NCBI RefSeq assembly: GCF_027497195.1
Contig: NZ_CP114905.1
Location: 4,006,001-4,070,000 of the forward strand
Source: Streptomyces sp. WMMC500
GTDB lineage: Bacteria > Actinomycetota > Actinomycetes > Streptomycetales > Streptomycetaceae
Length of the DNA stretch: 64,000 nt
Direction: 5' to 3'
The translations under genes were made by a program, and so were the position numbers. Positions 1 through 8,340 of this stretch are shown one piece after another; the stretch's first letter is position 1, and each line of letters opens with the position of its first letter. Below the pieces are notes generated by a model, which saw only the letters and a program-made list of their open reading frames with translations, searched no databases and was not told the origin of the DNA.

Positions 1-96
1 GCGCGCGAGGCACGTCACGCGGTGCCCGCGGGCGAGCGCCAGCCGCGCCACTTCCCGGCCCAGCCAGGCCGTACCGCCCAGCACGAGAATGTCCAT
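1..96 (-). CDS. NAD(P)-dependent epimerase/reductase, N-terminal fragment
   Basis: Only the first 32 codons lie inside the window; the gene continues past the left edge. The reading begins [18 protein letters not shown], a first beta strand followed by a GGTxWLG glycine-rich loop. This is the dinucleotide-binding start of the extended short-chain dehydrogenase (NAD-dependent epimerase/dehydratase) superfamily. It therefore probably acts on a nucleotide sugar or similar substrate in the cytoplasm, but the substrate cannot be told from this fragment. The TetR gene downstream on the same coordinate axis is read in the same direction and ends 61 bases before this start, so co-transcription with it is possible. 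Confidence 0.7.
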   Translation of the reverse strand, partial: MDILVLGGTAWLGREVARLALARGHRVTCLAR

Positions 97-157
97 CCCC
101 GCACCCAAGCACCGATTCCGGCCCGGCACAGCATCGCTACGCCGACAGCAGAAGCCG

Positions 158-916
158 TCACCCGCGAACGGGCCGGGTGGGCGGTCCGGAGAGGCGGGCC
201 TGAAGGCCGTCGAGGATGAAGTCCAGGCCGGCCGCGAAGGTGCCGTTCCAGTCGTCGTCGCGGAGGTAGTCGCTGGCGGCGAGCGTCGGGTAGCGGTCGG
301 CCTCGGCGCGCACCCGCTCCTGGGCGAGGTCCCGCTCCTCGGCGCTGACGTCCAGCGCCGCCTGGGTGGAGGCGGAGCCGAGGACGTGGTTGTGCAGCGC
401 CCAGGTGGCGGCGAGGAGGTCGCGGCCGGTGAAGCCGGCGCGTACGAGCGTGGCCTGGAGGACCTCCATCCAGGCGAGGAAGTGGGGGCCGAGGCCGGGC
501 TTGCGGCGGGCCGGGACGGCGGCGGCCCAGGGGTGGCGCAGCAGCACGGCGCGCCAGCCGCCGAGGACGGCGGCGACGTCCTCGCGCCAGCCGCCGGCCG
601 GGTCCGCGGCACCGGGCGCCGGCGGCTGCGTTTCGCCGAAGACCGCGTCGACCGCGAGGTCGATGACGTCGTCCTTGGTGTCGACGTGCCAGTAGAGGGA
701 GGGCGCGACGACCGCGAGCCGGTCGGCGAGGCGGCGCATGGTGAGCCGGTCGATGCCGTCCTCGTCCAGCAGCGCGACTGCCGCCGTCCCGATCCGGGCC
801 CGCGTCAGCGGCGGCTCGCCGCGGGTCGGCGTCCGCCCCGGGCGCAGCCAGATGCTCTGCGTACCGTCGCCCTTGCCGCGTTTCCGCTGGTCACCCTGCT
901 TTTTCTCGCTACCCAC
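158..916 (-). CDS. TetR-family transcriptional repressor
   Basis: A 252-residue TetR-type repressor that probably controls the divergent DHA2 exporter. The N-terminal helix-turn-helix reads [19 protein letters not shown], then [20 protein letters not shown], followed by [17 protein letters not shown]. The YWHV segment is the typical end of a TetR recognition helix. The C-terminal half fits the ligand-binding domain of the tetracycline-repressor subgroup. I chose the GTG at 916 (VGSEKKQG), because an upstream ATG in the same frame would run the coding sequence through the shared operator region. The gene lies back to back with the exporter at 997, with a 17-base perfect inverted repeat between them. 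The inducing ligand is not evident. Function is by family; the pairing with the exporter is inferred. Confidence 0.88.
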   Translation of the reverse strand: MGSEKKQGDQRKRGKGDGTQSIWLRPGRTPTRGEPPLTRARIGTAAVALLDEDGIDRLTMRRLADRLAVVAPSLYWHVDTKDDVIDLAVDAVFGETQPPAPGAADPAGGWREDVAAVLGGWRAVLLRHPWAAAVPARRKPGLGPHFLAWMEVLQATLVRAGFTGRDLLAATWALHNHVLGSASTQAALDVSAEERDLAQERVRAEADRYPTLAASDYLRDDDWNGTFAAGLDFILDGLQARLSGPPTRPVRG

Positions 917-946
917 CCGGCCGAGTGTAGTACGGTGTGCGACGCC

Positions 947-981
947 CCCTAACACCGTTAGGGAGTCACATACACCGTTAG
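947..981. promoter_or_regulatory. Probable TetR operator between regulator and exporter
   Basis: Positions 947-963 read CCCTAACACCGTTAGGG, a perfect 7-base inverted repeat around a 3-base centre. A second partial copy of the right half, ACACCGTTAG, lies 20 bases downstream at 972-981. The site sits between the divergent TetR gene (start 916) and the exporter (start 997), where a repressor could block both promoters. Assignment to this TetR protein rests on position and symmetry only. Confidence 0.7.
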
Positions 982-996
982 AGAAGGTGGGATACC

Positions 997-2550
997 GTGC
1001 CGGATGAGACGCACGCACGCGCCGGGGGCCGGCGCCGCTGGTGGACCCTGCTGGCCGTCAGCACCGCCCAGTTGCTCGTCGTGCTGGACAGCACGATCGT
1101 GAACATCGCCCTGCCGTCCGCGCAGCAGGCGCTCGGCATGACCGACGCGAACCGCCAGTGGGCCGTCACCGCCTACGCCCTCGCCTTCGGCGGCCTGCTG
1201 CTGATCGGCGGGCGCGTCAGCGGACTCCTCGGCCACCGCCGCGCGTTCGCCGCCGGCCTCGTGGGCTTCGCCGCCGCCTCCGCCCTCGGCGGCGCGGCGA
1301 CCGGGCCGGAGACGCTGTTCGCCGCCCGGGCGCTGCAGGGCGTCTGCGCCGCGCTCCTCGCGCCCGCGGGGCTGTCGCTGCTGACGACGACGTACACCGG
1401 GAACCGCGAACGCGGGCGCGCCTTCGGGGTGTTCGCCGCCGTCGGCGCGGCGGGCGCGGCGGTCGGGCTGATCGCGGGCGGGCTGCTGACGCAGTACGCG
1501 GGCTGGCGCTGGTGCCTGTACGTCAACGTGCCCGTCGCGCTCCTCGCCGCCCTCGGCACCGCCTTCGTGCCGCACGCCCCGCGGCTGCGCGCCACGGGCC
1601 GGCTCGACCTGCCGGGCGCGCTGCTCGGCACCGCCGGCTTCGCCGCCGTCGTCTACGCGTTCAGCGAGGCCGAGCCGCGCGGCTGGGGCGACGCGAGGGT
1701 GCTCGCGCTGCTCGGCGGCGGGGTCGTGCTGCTGGCGGCGTTCGCCGCCGCGGAGCTGCGGGCGCCGCAGCCGCTGCTGCCGATGCGGGTGCTGCTGCAC
1801 CGGGCGCGCGGCGCGGCGTTCCTGGCGATCACGCTGATGTTCGTCGCGGTGTTCGGCTTCTACCTGTTCATGAGCTACTACACGCAGGGCGTCCTCGGCT
1901 ACTCACCCGTCGAGTCCGGGCTGACGCTCCTCGTCAACGCCGCGGCCGCCCTCGCCGGCTCGCTGCTCATCGCCGGCCGGCTGCACGGGCGGGTGGCGCC
2001 GGCGGCGCTGATCGTGCCGGGTCTTGTCGCCGCGGCGGCCGGGATGCTGCTCCTCACCCGGCTGACGGCGGACAGCTCGGCCGTGCTGGGCGCGTACCTC
2101 GTACCGGCACTGGTGCTCACCGGGCTGGGCCTCGGCTGCGTCATGCCGCCGACGGCGGCGCTGGCCACCGCGCACATGCGCCCGCACGAGATCGGCGCGG
2201 CGTCGGCGGCGTACAACGCGTCCCAGCAGTTGGGCGCCGCGCTGGGCACGGCGCTGCTCAACACCCTCGCCGCGAGCGCCGCCGCCGCCCACCTCTCGTC
2301 GGCGGCGGGCACCACGGCGACGGCGGCCACGGTGCACGGGTACACGACGGCGCTGACGGTGGGGGCGGCGGTGCTGCTGGGCGCGGCGTGCCTGACGTCG
2401 CTGCTCGCCACGCCGCGCCCGGAGCGGGAGCCCGCCGCGGCGCCGCCCGCGGAGCCGGAGGCGGCGGCGGCGGGGCAGGAGGCGGCGGCGGGGCAGGAGG
2501 CGGGCGTCGGGCCGGAGGCGGGCGTCGCTCAGCAGGTCTCGCGGACGTAG
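997..2550 (+). CDS. DHA2-type MFS multidrug/metabolite exporter
   Basis: A 517-residue inner-membrane proton-driven exporter of the 14-helix DHA2 subfamily. The first helix carries LDSTIVNIALPSAQQALG and the next loop RQWAVTAYALAFGG, both hallmarks of EmrB/QacA-like drug and antibiotic exporters. The motif-A equivalent is GGRVSGLLGHRRAF. Start is GTG at 997, with AGAAGG nine bases upstream. The last 35 or so residues form a Glu/Ala/Gly-rich tail with short repeats (AAAGQEAAAGQEAGVGPEAG) that is probably cytoplasmic and unconserved. Its 3' end overlaps the convergent GH114-like gene by 22 bases. It resembles the second DHA2 exporter at 53360 over the first helices. Repression by the divergent TetR is likely; the substrate is unknown. 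Confidence 0.9.
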   Translation: MPDETHARAGGRRRWWTLLAVSTAQLLVVLDSTIVNIALPSAQQALGMTDANRQWAVTAYALAFGGLLLIGGRVSGLLGHRRAFAAGLVGFAAASALGGAATGPETLFAARALQGVCAALLAPAGLSLLTTTYTGNRERGRAFGVFAAVGAAGAAVGLIAGGLLTQYAGWRWCLYVNVPVALLAALGTAFVPHAPRLRATGRLDLPGALLGTAGFAAVVYAFSEAEPRGWGDARVLALLGGGVVLLAAFAAAELRAPQPLLPMRVLLHRARGAAFLAITLMFVAVFGFYLFMSYYTQGVLGYSPVESGLTLLVNAAAALAGSLLIAGRLHGRVAPAALIVPGLVAAAAGMLLLTRLTADSSAVLGAYLVPALVLTGLGLGCVMPPTAALATAHMRPHEIGAASAAYNASQQLGAALGTALLNTLAASAAAAHLSSAAGTTATAATVHGYTTALTVGAAVLLGAACLTSLLATPRPEREPAAAPPAEPEAAAAGQEAAAGQEAGVGPEAGVAQQVSRT

Positions 2551-3359
2551 CCCGCGGCGCCCCGCGGGGACACCGCGACGTCGCGGCGGACGACGCTCAG
2601 GCGGTCGCCCCAGTCCCCGCAGGCCGCCGCGAGGCCGCCGGGCGTGTACTCGACGACCAGCACCCGGTCGTCGAACGCCCCGGCGTAGGCGGCGCACTCG
2701 TCGTACGCGCCGCACTCCTCCGCGACCGCGAAGTCCAGCCCGGTACGCGCCCGGTCGCCGGCCAGCTCCGGGGTGTTCTTCTGCGCGACGGCCAGCCCGC
2801 GGTCGTGCGCGCGGCGGGTGAGGAGCGCGGCGTACGACCGGGCGTGGGCGGCGGTCAGCAGGCGGGGGAAGCGGACGTACGTGTCGAGGTTGTCCGGCTC
2901 GACGGCCTGGAAGCCCCGCGCGGCGCAGCCGTCGATCCAGCGGCCGACCTTCGCGGCGATGCGCTCGCGCTTGCCCGCGGTGCGCAGGTCGAGCACGGCC
3001 TCGCCCCAGTCCTCGTCGTAGACGACCTCGCCGTCGGCGTCGCGCAGCAGCAGGTCGGGGTCCCACGCGTCCTCGGCGCCGGGCTGGGCCTGGAAGGCGT
3101 TGACGTAGCAGACGTTGTACGCGCCGGGGGCGGGGGCGTCGCCCCGGTCGCGGACGACGACGCCGACGCCGGGGGGCGGGTCGTACGCGCCGCCGATCTG
3201 GTAGTCGAGCCCGGCGCCCGGCGGGGGCAGCGCGGGCTCGCGCGGTTCGTCGCCGTCCCCCCGGGCGGCGAGGAGCAGGGCGGCGGCCACGACGGCGGCG
3301 CCGGCGAGGGCGGCGCCCACGAAGACGGCGCCGGCCGCGCGGTTTCGTACGCGGGTCAC
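2529..3359 (-). CDS. Secreted or anchored GH114-type (endo-alpha-1,4-polygalactosaminidase-like) protein
   Basis: A 276-residue protein with one N-terminal hydrophobic segment (about residues 9-32), serving as a signal or membrane anchor, followed by a TIM-barrel domain. Recognisable blocks are DYQIGGAYDPP, YNVCYVNAFQAQP, DEDWGEAVLDLR, a WIDGCAARGFQAVEPDNLD motif and a late VAEECGAYDECAAYAG. This combination is typical of the GH114 / DUF297 family, whose founding enzyme cleaves alpha-1,4-linked polygalactosamine. The acidic residues around EPDNLD are the likely catalytic centre by family analogy. Activity on an exopolysaccharide outside the membrane is inferred. It reads in the same direction as the methyltransferase gene at 3367-4287, which ends 7 bases upstream, so the two are probably one transcript. 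Confidence 0.72.
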   Translation of the reverse strand: MTRVRNRAAGAVFVGAALAGAAVVAAALLLAARGDGDEPREPALPPPGAGLDYQIGGAYDPPPGVGVVVRDRGDAPAPGAYNVCYVNAFQAQPGAEDAWDPDLLLRDADGEVVYDEDWGEAVLDLRTAGKRERIAAKVGRWIDGCAARGFQAVEPDNLDTYVRFPRLLTAAHARSYAALLTRRAHDRGLAVAQKNTPELAGDRARTGLDFAVAEECGAYDECAAYAGAFDDRVLVVEYTPGGLAAACGDWGDRLSVVRRDVAVSPRGAAGYVRETC

Positions 3360-3366
3360 CCCCTCA

Positions 3367-4287
3367 CTATCGCCTCCGCAGGAAGGCGCTCGTCGAGGCG
3401 ACCCCCATCAGCTCGAACGCGGTGTCCCCGGCGAGGTACTCGTCCGCCGCCTCCTTCACCCCCGGCCAGGTGCGGTCCCCGTAGTCGTCCACGACCACCA
3501 GGCCGCCCGGCGCGACGATCTCCTCGACCCACTCCAGATCCGCGCGCACCCCCTCGGCGGAGTGGTCGCCGTCCACGATCACCGTCCCGTACGCGCGGTC
3601 GGAGACCGCGCGGCGGATGGCGGGGTCGCCGGAGAACCCCTGGTGCAGCCGGACCCGTTCGGCGGGCACGCCGGACAGCTCCAGGTTCGTCCGCACGACG
3701 GACTCGCTGACCGGAGTGCCGGAGGGGTCGGCGGTGTTGGCGGTGCCCGGCTGGAGCTGCACGTCGGCCAGCGGGTCCACGATCGTCAGCGAACAGTGCC
3801 GGCCGGCGCGCGCGAACTGCCGGGTGAGCGCGGAGGAGAACAGGCCGAAGAGGGTGCCGATCTCCAGCACGTCGTCGTTGGGCGGGCCGAGGAGCAGCGG
3901 GACGGTGAGCTTGCCGAGGATGTTGGGCGTGCCGCCCGCGATCCGGCCGACGCCGCGCAGCTCCACCTCGACCAGCGTGCGGAACGCGGCCACGACGTGG
4001 GCGCGGGCGTCCCGCTCCCCCGTCGCGGCCTCGACCTGCGTGACCAGGGTGTCGACGGACCCCTTGGTCGGCATGCGCGCCCCGCGTCCGTCGAGCCCGC
4101 CGAAGAGCAACTCCTGCGTGTAGCGGGCGACGCGGGCGTCCCGGAGCTCCTGTTCCATCGCGTCGACCCGCCCGCGGAGTTCGTCGACCTCGCTGACCCT
4201 GCGGTTCCTGCCGTTGGCCGGACCGGACTTCCGGACCGCGCGCTCCAGGCGGCGTCCGATGCGTTCGATGGTGCGGATATTCGACAT
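3367..4287 (-). CDS. Class I SAM-dependent methyltransferase (Methyltransf_24 type)
   Basis: A 306-residue protein with a charged helical N-terminus (residues 1-60, possible coiled coil RVSEVDELRGRVDAMEQEL) and a Rossmann methyltransferase core. The SAM site reads DVLEIGTLFGLFSSALTR, and the acidic strand-2 loop is LTIVDPLADV. Later blocks VIVDGDHSAEGVRADLEWV and APGGLVVVDDYGD are typical of the CmcI/Methyltransf_24 group, which methylates sugars or small molecules in glycan and antibiotic pathways. I chose the ATG at 4287 (MSNIRTIERIG); an upstream ATG at 4341 adds an unconserved extension. The gene downstream encodes a GH114-like hydrolase 7 bases away, hinting at a shared glycan-related role. 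The substrate is unknown. Confidence 0.78.
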   Translation of the reverse strand: MSNIRTIERIGRRLERAVRKSGPANGRNRRVSEVDELRGRVDAMEQELRDARVARYTQELLFGGLDGRGARMPTKGSVDTLVTQVEAATGERDARAHVVAAFRTLVEVELRGVGRIAGGTPNILGKLTVPLLLGPPNDDVLEIGTLFGLFSSALTRQFARAGRHCSLTIVDPLADVQLQPGTANTADPSGTPVSESVVRTNLELSGVPAERVRLHQGFSGDPAIRRAVSDRAYGTVIVDGDHSAEGVRADLEWVEEIVAPGGLVVVDDYGDRTWPGVKEAADEYLAGDTAFELMGVASTSAFLRRR

Positions 4288-4475
4288 GCACTGCACCCCA
4301 TCAGAAACGGGGCGTACGGGACGAGGAAGAAACAGCCGCACAGGCGCCCGACATGAAGAGTTAATCTCCCGCTCATACGACCGGGCGGAGTGTCGCGGCC
4401 AAGCGCACCGTGTCCGTACACACCCGGAACGAACCTAGAATCGGCCACATGCGCGGCGGGGGTGGAGGGAACGGC

Positions 4476-5507
4476 ATGGCGCAGCAGCGACCGGGCGACG
4501 CCGGGGCGCCGACGATGCGTGACGTCGCCGACCGCGCCGGGGTCAGCACCATGACCGTCTCGCGCGTGCTGAAGGACGACAGCCGGGTGAGCGAGACCAC
4601 CCGCCGACGCGTCCTGGCCGCCGTCGACGCCCTCGGCTACCGGCTCAACGCGACCGCCCGCAGCCTCCGCCTCGGCGGCAGCGGCATGATCGGGCTGATC
4701 GTCACCAACCTCGCCAACCCCTTCTACTCGCGGCTCGCGCTCGGCGTCCAGGAAGTCGCCGCGCGGCACGGGCTGAGCATGCTGCTCAGCAACACCGGCG
4801 AGGACCTGGACCGCGAGCGCGGACTGGTGGAGGACCTGGCGTCGCGGCAGGTCGCGGGCATGATCGTGGTGCCGGCCGGCGACAGCCACGGCCACCTCAC
4901 GCCCGCGGCGCTACGCGACATGCCCGTGGTGCTGGCGTCCCGGCCGCCCTCGGGCATGGCGGCCGACTGCGTCCTCGTCGACGACTTCGGCGGCGCCCGC
5001 GACGCCACCGCCCGCCTCCTCGCCGCCGGCCACCGCCGGATCGGCTTCCTCGGCAACCCGCCGGCCATCCACACCGGCACCGAGCGCTACCGCGGCTACC
5101 GCGCCGCCCACGAGGCGGCGGGACGTGAGCCGGACGACCGGCTCGTACGGCGCGGGCTGACGGACGTGGCGACGGCGGAGCGGGCGGCGCGGGACCTGCT
5201 GGCCGGGGCCGGCAGCCCCTACCCCGCGCCCACGGCGCTGTTCTGCACCAACAACCGCCTCACCCAGGGCGCCATCCGCGCGGTCCGCGCCCTCGAACTG
5301 CCCGTCGCGCTCGCCGGGTTCGACGACTTCGACCTCGCCGACGTCCTCGGGATGCCGCTGACCGTCGTGTCGTACGACGCGGACGAGATGGGCCGGCAGG
5401 CGGCGCGCCTGCTCATCGACCGCATCAACGGCGGCCCCGCCGCGCCCCTGCCCCCGCAGCGCACCGTCCTGCCGACGCACGTCATCCGGTACGGGCCGGT
5501 GGTGTGA
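4476..5507 (+). CDS. LacI/GalR-family transcriptional regulator
   Basis: A 343-residue regulator. The DNA-binding part reads MRDVADRAGVSTMTVSRVL and then SETTRRRVLAAVDALGYRL, the classic LacI helix-turn-helix and hinge. The C-terminal part is a periplasmic-binding-protein fold (GLIVTNLANPFYSRLALGV near its start; ALAGFDDFDLADVLGMPLT near its end) that would bind a sugar or related ligand. Start is ATG 4476 with GGAGGG about eight bases upstream; an upstream GTG at 4410 is less likely. No sugar-transport or hydrolase operon is adjacent, so it may act on remote genes. It is divergent from the methyltransferase at 4287, with about 190 bases between them. The effector is unknown. Confidence 0.88.
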   Translation: MAQQRPGDAGAPTMRDVADRAGVSTMTVSRVLKDDSRVSETTRRRVLAAVDALGYRLNATARSLRLGGSGMIGLIVTNLANPFYSRLALGVQEVAARHGLSMLLSNTGEDLDRERGLVEDLASRQVAGMIVVPAGDSHGHLTPAALRDMPVVLASRPPSGMAADCVLVDDFGGARDATARLLAAGHRRIGFLGNPPAIHTGTERYRGYRAAHEAAGREPDDRLVRRGLTDVATAERAARDLLAGAGSPYPAPTALFCTNNRLTQGAIRAVRALELPVALAGFDDFDLADVLGMPLTVVSYDADEMGRQAARLLIDRINGGPAAPLPPQRTVLPTHVIRYGPVV

Positions 5508-5515
5508 GGTTGTCG

Positions 5516-6256
5516 TCAGACCTCCGCGTCGTACGCGACGGCGAGGTCGGCGTTCCCGGTGACCCGCAGCGGCACGCGCACCGCCGGGTCGAGACTGTCG
5601 TTGACGGCCTCCAGGCTCGCCCGCAGGTCGGCGGGGGGCGACTGCGTGTAGAGGTCGAAGCCCTCGTCGAGCACCGCCCGGATGCCGGGCGCCGCGCAGG
5701 TGTAGTTCAACAGCCGGTCGTGGGCGGTGTGCTGGATGTGCAACTCGACGGTCTCGGTCGCGTACGCCGCCTCCAGGAACTCCTGGACGTTGCCCTCGCG
5801 GAGCAGCATCCCCGTGTCGAGTTCGGACGTCATCGCCGGCAGCGCGAGCGAGGCCCGCAGGAAACCCTCGTGCGCGTCGAGGTAGAGCACGGCGCCGTCG
5901 GCGACGATCGCCTCGCCCAGGTCGTACAGATCGGCGCGCAGCCGCGGCGTCATCCGCACGACCATCGCGGGGCGGCGGGCGAGGCCCATGACGACCACCT
6001 GGTCCTCCTCGGCGAACATGCTGTGCTGCATGATCACCGCCACCGGCCCCGTACCGGGCGGGTGGAGCCCGCGGGCGTGCGCCGTGAGCCGGTCGCTGAA
6101 ACTGGAGACCGTGATCCCCGGCAGCCGCCGCTCGCCGAGCAGCAGCCCCGGCCGCTCGACCGGCCCGGGACGGCGGGGGTCGAACACGTTGACCGAGATG
6201 CTTCCGGCCGTCCTGCCCTGGGTCTTCCGTGCGCGGTTACGCCGCCAGAACGCCAT
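5516..6256 (-). CDS. Conserved hypothetical protein
   Basis: A 246-residue protein I do not recognise. It starts with a basic stretch (MAFWRRNRARK) and has no signal peptide or membrane helix. It has a mixed alpha/beta composition with segments such as SSFSDRLTAHARGLHPPG, VVVMGLARRPAMVVRMTPR and MTSELDTGMLLREGNVQEF. Codon use is typical of the neighbourhood, and the frame is open with strong third-position GC, so it is very likely a real gene. It converges on the LacI gene, with 8 bases between the stop codons. The ribosome-binding site is weak. Function is unassigned. Confidence 0.7.
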   Translation of the reverse strand: MAFWRRNRARKTQGRTAGSISVNVFDPRRPGPVERPGLLLGERRLPGITVSSFSDRLTAHARGLHPPGTGPVAVIMQHSMFAEEDQVVVMGLARRPAMVVRMTPRLRADLYDLGEAIVADGAVLYLDAHEGFLRASLALPAMTSELDTGMLLREGNVQEFLEAAYATETVELHIQHTAHDRLLNYTCAAPGIRAVLDEGFDLYTQSPPADLRASLEAVNDSLDPAVRVPLRVTGNADLAVAYDAEV

Positions 6257-6336
6257 GCGGTGAGGTTAGTGCGCCCGCGCCGGGACGGGTCCCGGCGCGG
6301 CGCGGCGCGTTGGATCAGGCGCGCGTGGGGACGTCG

Positions 6337-6720
6337 TCAGCAGGACATGCCGTTGGGCGCGTCGATCTCGACCGAGCTGAAGAAGTCCCGGAAGGACGAG
6401 AAGAAGTTGCCCTTGCCGCCGACGCCGGTGACGGCCATGCAGCCGGTGTAGTCGGCGTCCGACCACAGATTGATCCGGTAACCCGTCCGGTTCCAGTCCG
6501 ACTTGGCGCGGTTGTCCATGCCGACGGCGGCCAGGTTCGGGGTGTCGTCCTGGAGGGCGACCATCTCCCCGGTGCCGTCGAGGCCGGAGAACAGGCAGTA
6601 GTGGTCGGCCGGACAGCGGTCGTACCCGTCGGCCACCGCCTGGGCGGACGCGCCCGGGGCGGCGAGCAGGGCGCCGGCCGCGGCGGCGGTGACGAGGGCG
6701 GCGTACAGCTTCTTGGTCAT
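6337..6720 (-). CDS. Secreted peptidase-inhibitor family I36 protein
   Basis: A 127-residue exported protein. The N-terminus MTKKLYAALVTAAAAGALLA ends in an APGASAQA cleavage region, a standard Sec signal. The mature part begins CPADHYCLFSGLDGTGEM and continues with VGMDNRAKSDWNRTGYRIN and a final cysteine. The paired cysteines and the YCLF..DGTG block match the I36 inhibitor group (the SMI metalloproteinase-inhibitor type of Streptomyces) and the related beta/gamma-crystallin-like secreted proteins. The start at 6720 is supported by AGGAGAG immediately upstream. It may inhibit an extracellular metalloprotease, but no partner protease is adjacent. It stands alone, with an 880-base gap upstream. 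Confidence 0.75.
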   Translation of the reverse strand: MTKKLYAALVTAAAAGALLAAPGASAQAVADGYDRCPADHYCLFSGLDGTGEMVALQDDTPNLAAVGMDNRAKSDWNRTGYRINLWSDADYTGCMAVTGVGGKGNFFSSFRDFFSSVEIDAPNGMSC

Positions 6721-7083
6721 CTCTCTCCTCGGTGGGGGCAGCACCCGAACACCCCGCCGCCGACTGGCAACCCGGGGCGGCGGGGGAGCAAACAGGAGCG
6801 GCGACGAGCGCCGCTCGGTTCTCGGACGGTCTCCGTCCACGGACGCGGGCGCGGGCGCCGTGACCGGCTTCCGCTTGATGGTCCGTGATCTGGTAGTCCG
6901 CCCCGAGTTTGTAGCATTCCTCCTTGGGCGTCAACGTATGCCCGCAGACACCACTTCTGCTCGCCGAACACCTCGGGGCGCCCGTCGGGGGGGTGTCGGG
7001 GTAGGTCACCGACCGTGGCCGCCACCTGTTGCTCTGCCCCCCGGAGCATCGGGGGAGCGTACGGGGGCGGACTAGGGAACCGC

Positions 7084-7178
7084 TTGGGGCCGACTTGGCG
7101 GCCGGCTGGTTCGCTAGGGTTCGTCAGCCGGCCGGTGAAACGGGCGTGCGGGATGTGGGAATCCCAAGTCGGCCCCAA
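7084..7178. repeat. Nested inverted repeat in a gene-poor gap
   Basis: The outer arms at 7084-7098 and 7164-7178 are perfect 15-base complements (left arm TTGGGGCCGACTTGG). Inside them, 7099-7108 and 7125-7134 form a second perfect 10-base pairing. The gap 6721-7607 holds no convincing long gene. It contains the promoter region of the I36 gene, this structure, a purine-rich stretch of short direct repeats (about 7255-7385), a possible 33-residue ORF and a strong hairpin. The element could be a structured RNA, a terminator-like element or a relic of a small mobile repeat. Confidence 0.6.
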
Positions 7179-7382
7179 TTCAATCTCCAGTGCCGCACAA
7201 GGCGTCTGTCCCATGCTGTCCGCATCGGAGCCGGAACGCTTTGCCGCGGAGGCTGGAAAACTGAACGCGAATGCAAGGAAAAACGCGAACACGAACGCGG
7301 ACATGAACGCGGGCGCGGCCGCGGGCGCGGAAAGGCGAACCGGCGAACCGGCGATCCGGTGAACACGTGAACGGGTGAATCG

Positions 7383-7484
7383 GTGAAGACGGCCCACAAG
7401 GCACAGGAGAACGCCCCGCCGGCCCCGCGCCGGCGGCAACGACTGGGAGAGACGGCAGACCACGTCGCCTACGGCGACGGCTGA
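7383..7484 (+). CDS. Possible small peptide gene (33 residues)
   Basis: A short frame starting GTG at 7383 and ending TGA at 7482-7484, reading VKTAHKAQENAPPAPRRRQR and continuing LGETADHVAYGDG. Third codon positions are mostly G or C (about 25 of 31), as in real genes here. A GGGTGA stretch precedes the start by a few bases, and a 17-base-pair hairpin terminator begins 18 bases after the stop. A charged, proline-rich N-terminal part and a small C-terminal segment could suit a peptide precursor, but I do not recognise it and no modification enzyme is adjacent. It may be a chance frame. Confidence 0.3.
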   Translation: MKTAHKAQENAPPAPRRRQRLGETADHVAYGDG

Positions 7485-7502
7485 CGCCGTCCTTCGCGGA
7501 CA

Positions 7503-7543
7503 CCGCGCCCTCGTCCCCGGGTCGGTCGGGGACGAGGGCGCGG
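7503..7543. terminator. Strong hairpin terminator
   Basis: Perfect 17-base arms at 7503-7519 and 7527-7543 enclose a 7-base loop (GGTCGGT). There is no U-tract on either side, as is common for actinobacterial terminators. It can serve the leftward gene ending at 7608 and the possible small rightward gene ending at 7484. Confidence 0.85.
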
Positions 7544-7607
7544 GAGTGTCTCGGGCGACGCGGCGGGAGCAAGAGGCGGGGGCCGGCCGAACCCAGGAGG
7601 GCCGAAC

Positions 7608-8195
7608 CTAGGAGGAGGGGAGGTGGCCGGTAAAGGCGGTCTGGAAGGACGCGTTCTTGGTGAAGTGTTCGAGATAGCGGGGGTCGCTCACCTCGAGAGT
7701 GAAGGACGCCGAGCCGCCCTCTTCATCGTCGATGCCATCCATGTTGTCCTTGTCCTCCTCGATCTCCCACGAGACGATGATCTCCTCGGTCCGGCGTGCG
7801 AACGCGCCCGGCTCCGGAGTCAGGGAGAGGTAGTGGACGCCGTCCGAGAAGCCCCGGCCGCCGTACGGGTCGAGCCGGCCCTTGTAGACCTCCTCGGCTT
7901 TGACGCGGGGTATGCGCACCTCGGTGGAGCCGTCTTCCAGCAGGTACCCCTCCTCGTCCACACGTGCCTTCGGCCCGAAGTAGAGCTCGAAGAGCTCCTC
8001 GAACTCGGCTTCCGTCTGGGCCGAAACGGGTCCGGCACCGAAGTCGCCGCCCTCCTGCCAGGCGGCCATGATGAGCTGCAGCCCGAACGCGGGCCCTTGG
8101 CTGAACCCGTAGTTGTCGGGGTCGCGGTACTGCACGGTGCCGGAGAGGGTGGTACCGCGGGCCGCTTCGGTGAAGACGTCGAAGATCATGGTCAT
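7608..8195 (-). CDS. Hypothetical acidic protein
   Basis: A 195-residue protein of unknown function. It is strongly acidic, with no signal peptide or membrane segment. Visible blocks are YGFSQGPAFGLQLIMAAWQE, EFEELFELYFGPKARVDEEG and EIIVSWEIEEDKDNMDGIDD. The fold is probably alpha/beta. Start may be the ATG at 8195 or the one two codons later at 8189; neither has a clear ribosome-binding site, which lowers certainty about the start but not about the frame. It ends in front of the hairpin at 7503-7543. The 248-base stretch upstream (8196-8443) holds no gene, only a heptanucleotide repeat. Confidence 0.6.
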   Translation of the reverse strand: MTMIFDVFTEAARGTTLSGTVQYRDPDNYGFSQGPAFGLQLIMAAWQEGGDFGAGPVSAQTEAEFEELFELYFGPKARVDEEGYLLEDGSTEVRIPRVKAEEVYKGRLDPYGGRGFSDGVHYLSLTPEPGAFARRTEEIIVSWEIEEDKDNMDGIDDEEGGSASFTLEVSDPRYLEHFTKNASFQTAFTGHLPSS

Positions 8196-8340
8196 GCAGC
8201 AGGAGCGTAGTGAGCAGGACTGACATCGTGTCGGCTACGGCAGAAGAGGCAGGTCAGCGACCCGGGTTGGCGCGCGGGACCGGGGAGAGGGCGGGCGAGG
8301 GGGGCGGTGCCCGGAACCCGAGAGCCGGCAGCCAGCACCC

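Noticed and set aside
1041..3710. Very long rightward frame opposite and across several genes
   Set aside because: Arg/Ala-rich shadow frame created by high GC content; the exporter and the leftward GH114 gene explain the same DNA with proper domains.
7015..7370. Rightward frames of about 113-115 codons in the gap
   Set aside because: No ribosome-binding site, composition follows short AACGCGAA-type repeats, and they run through the nested inverted repeat.
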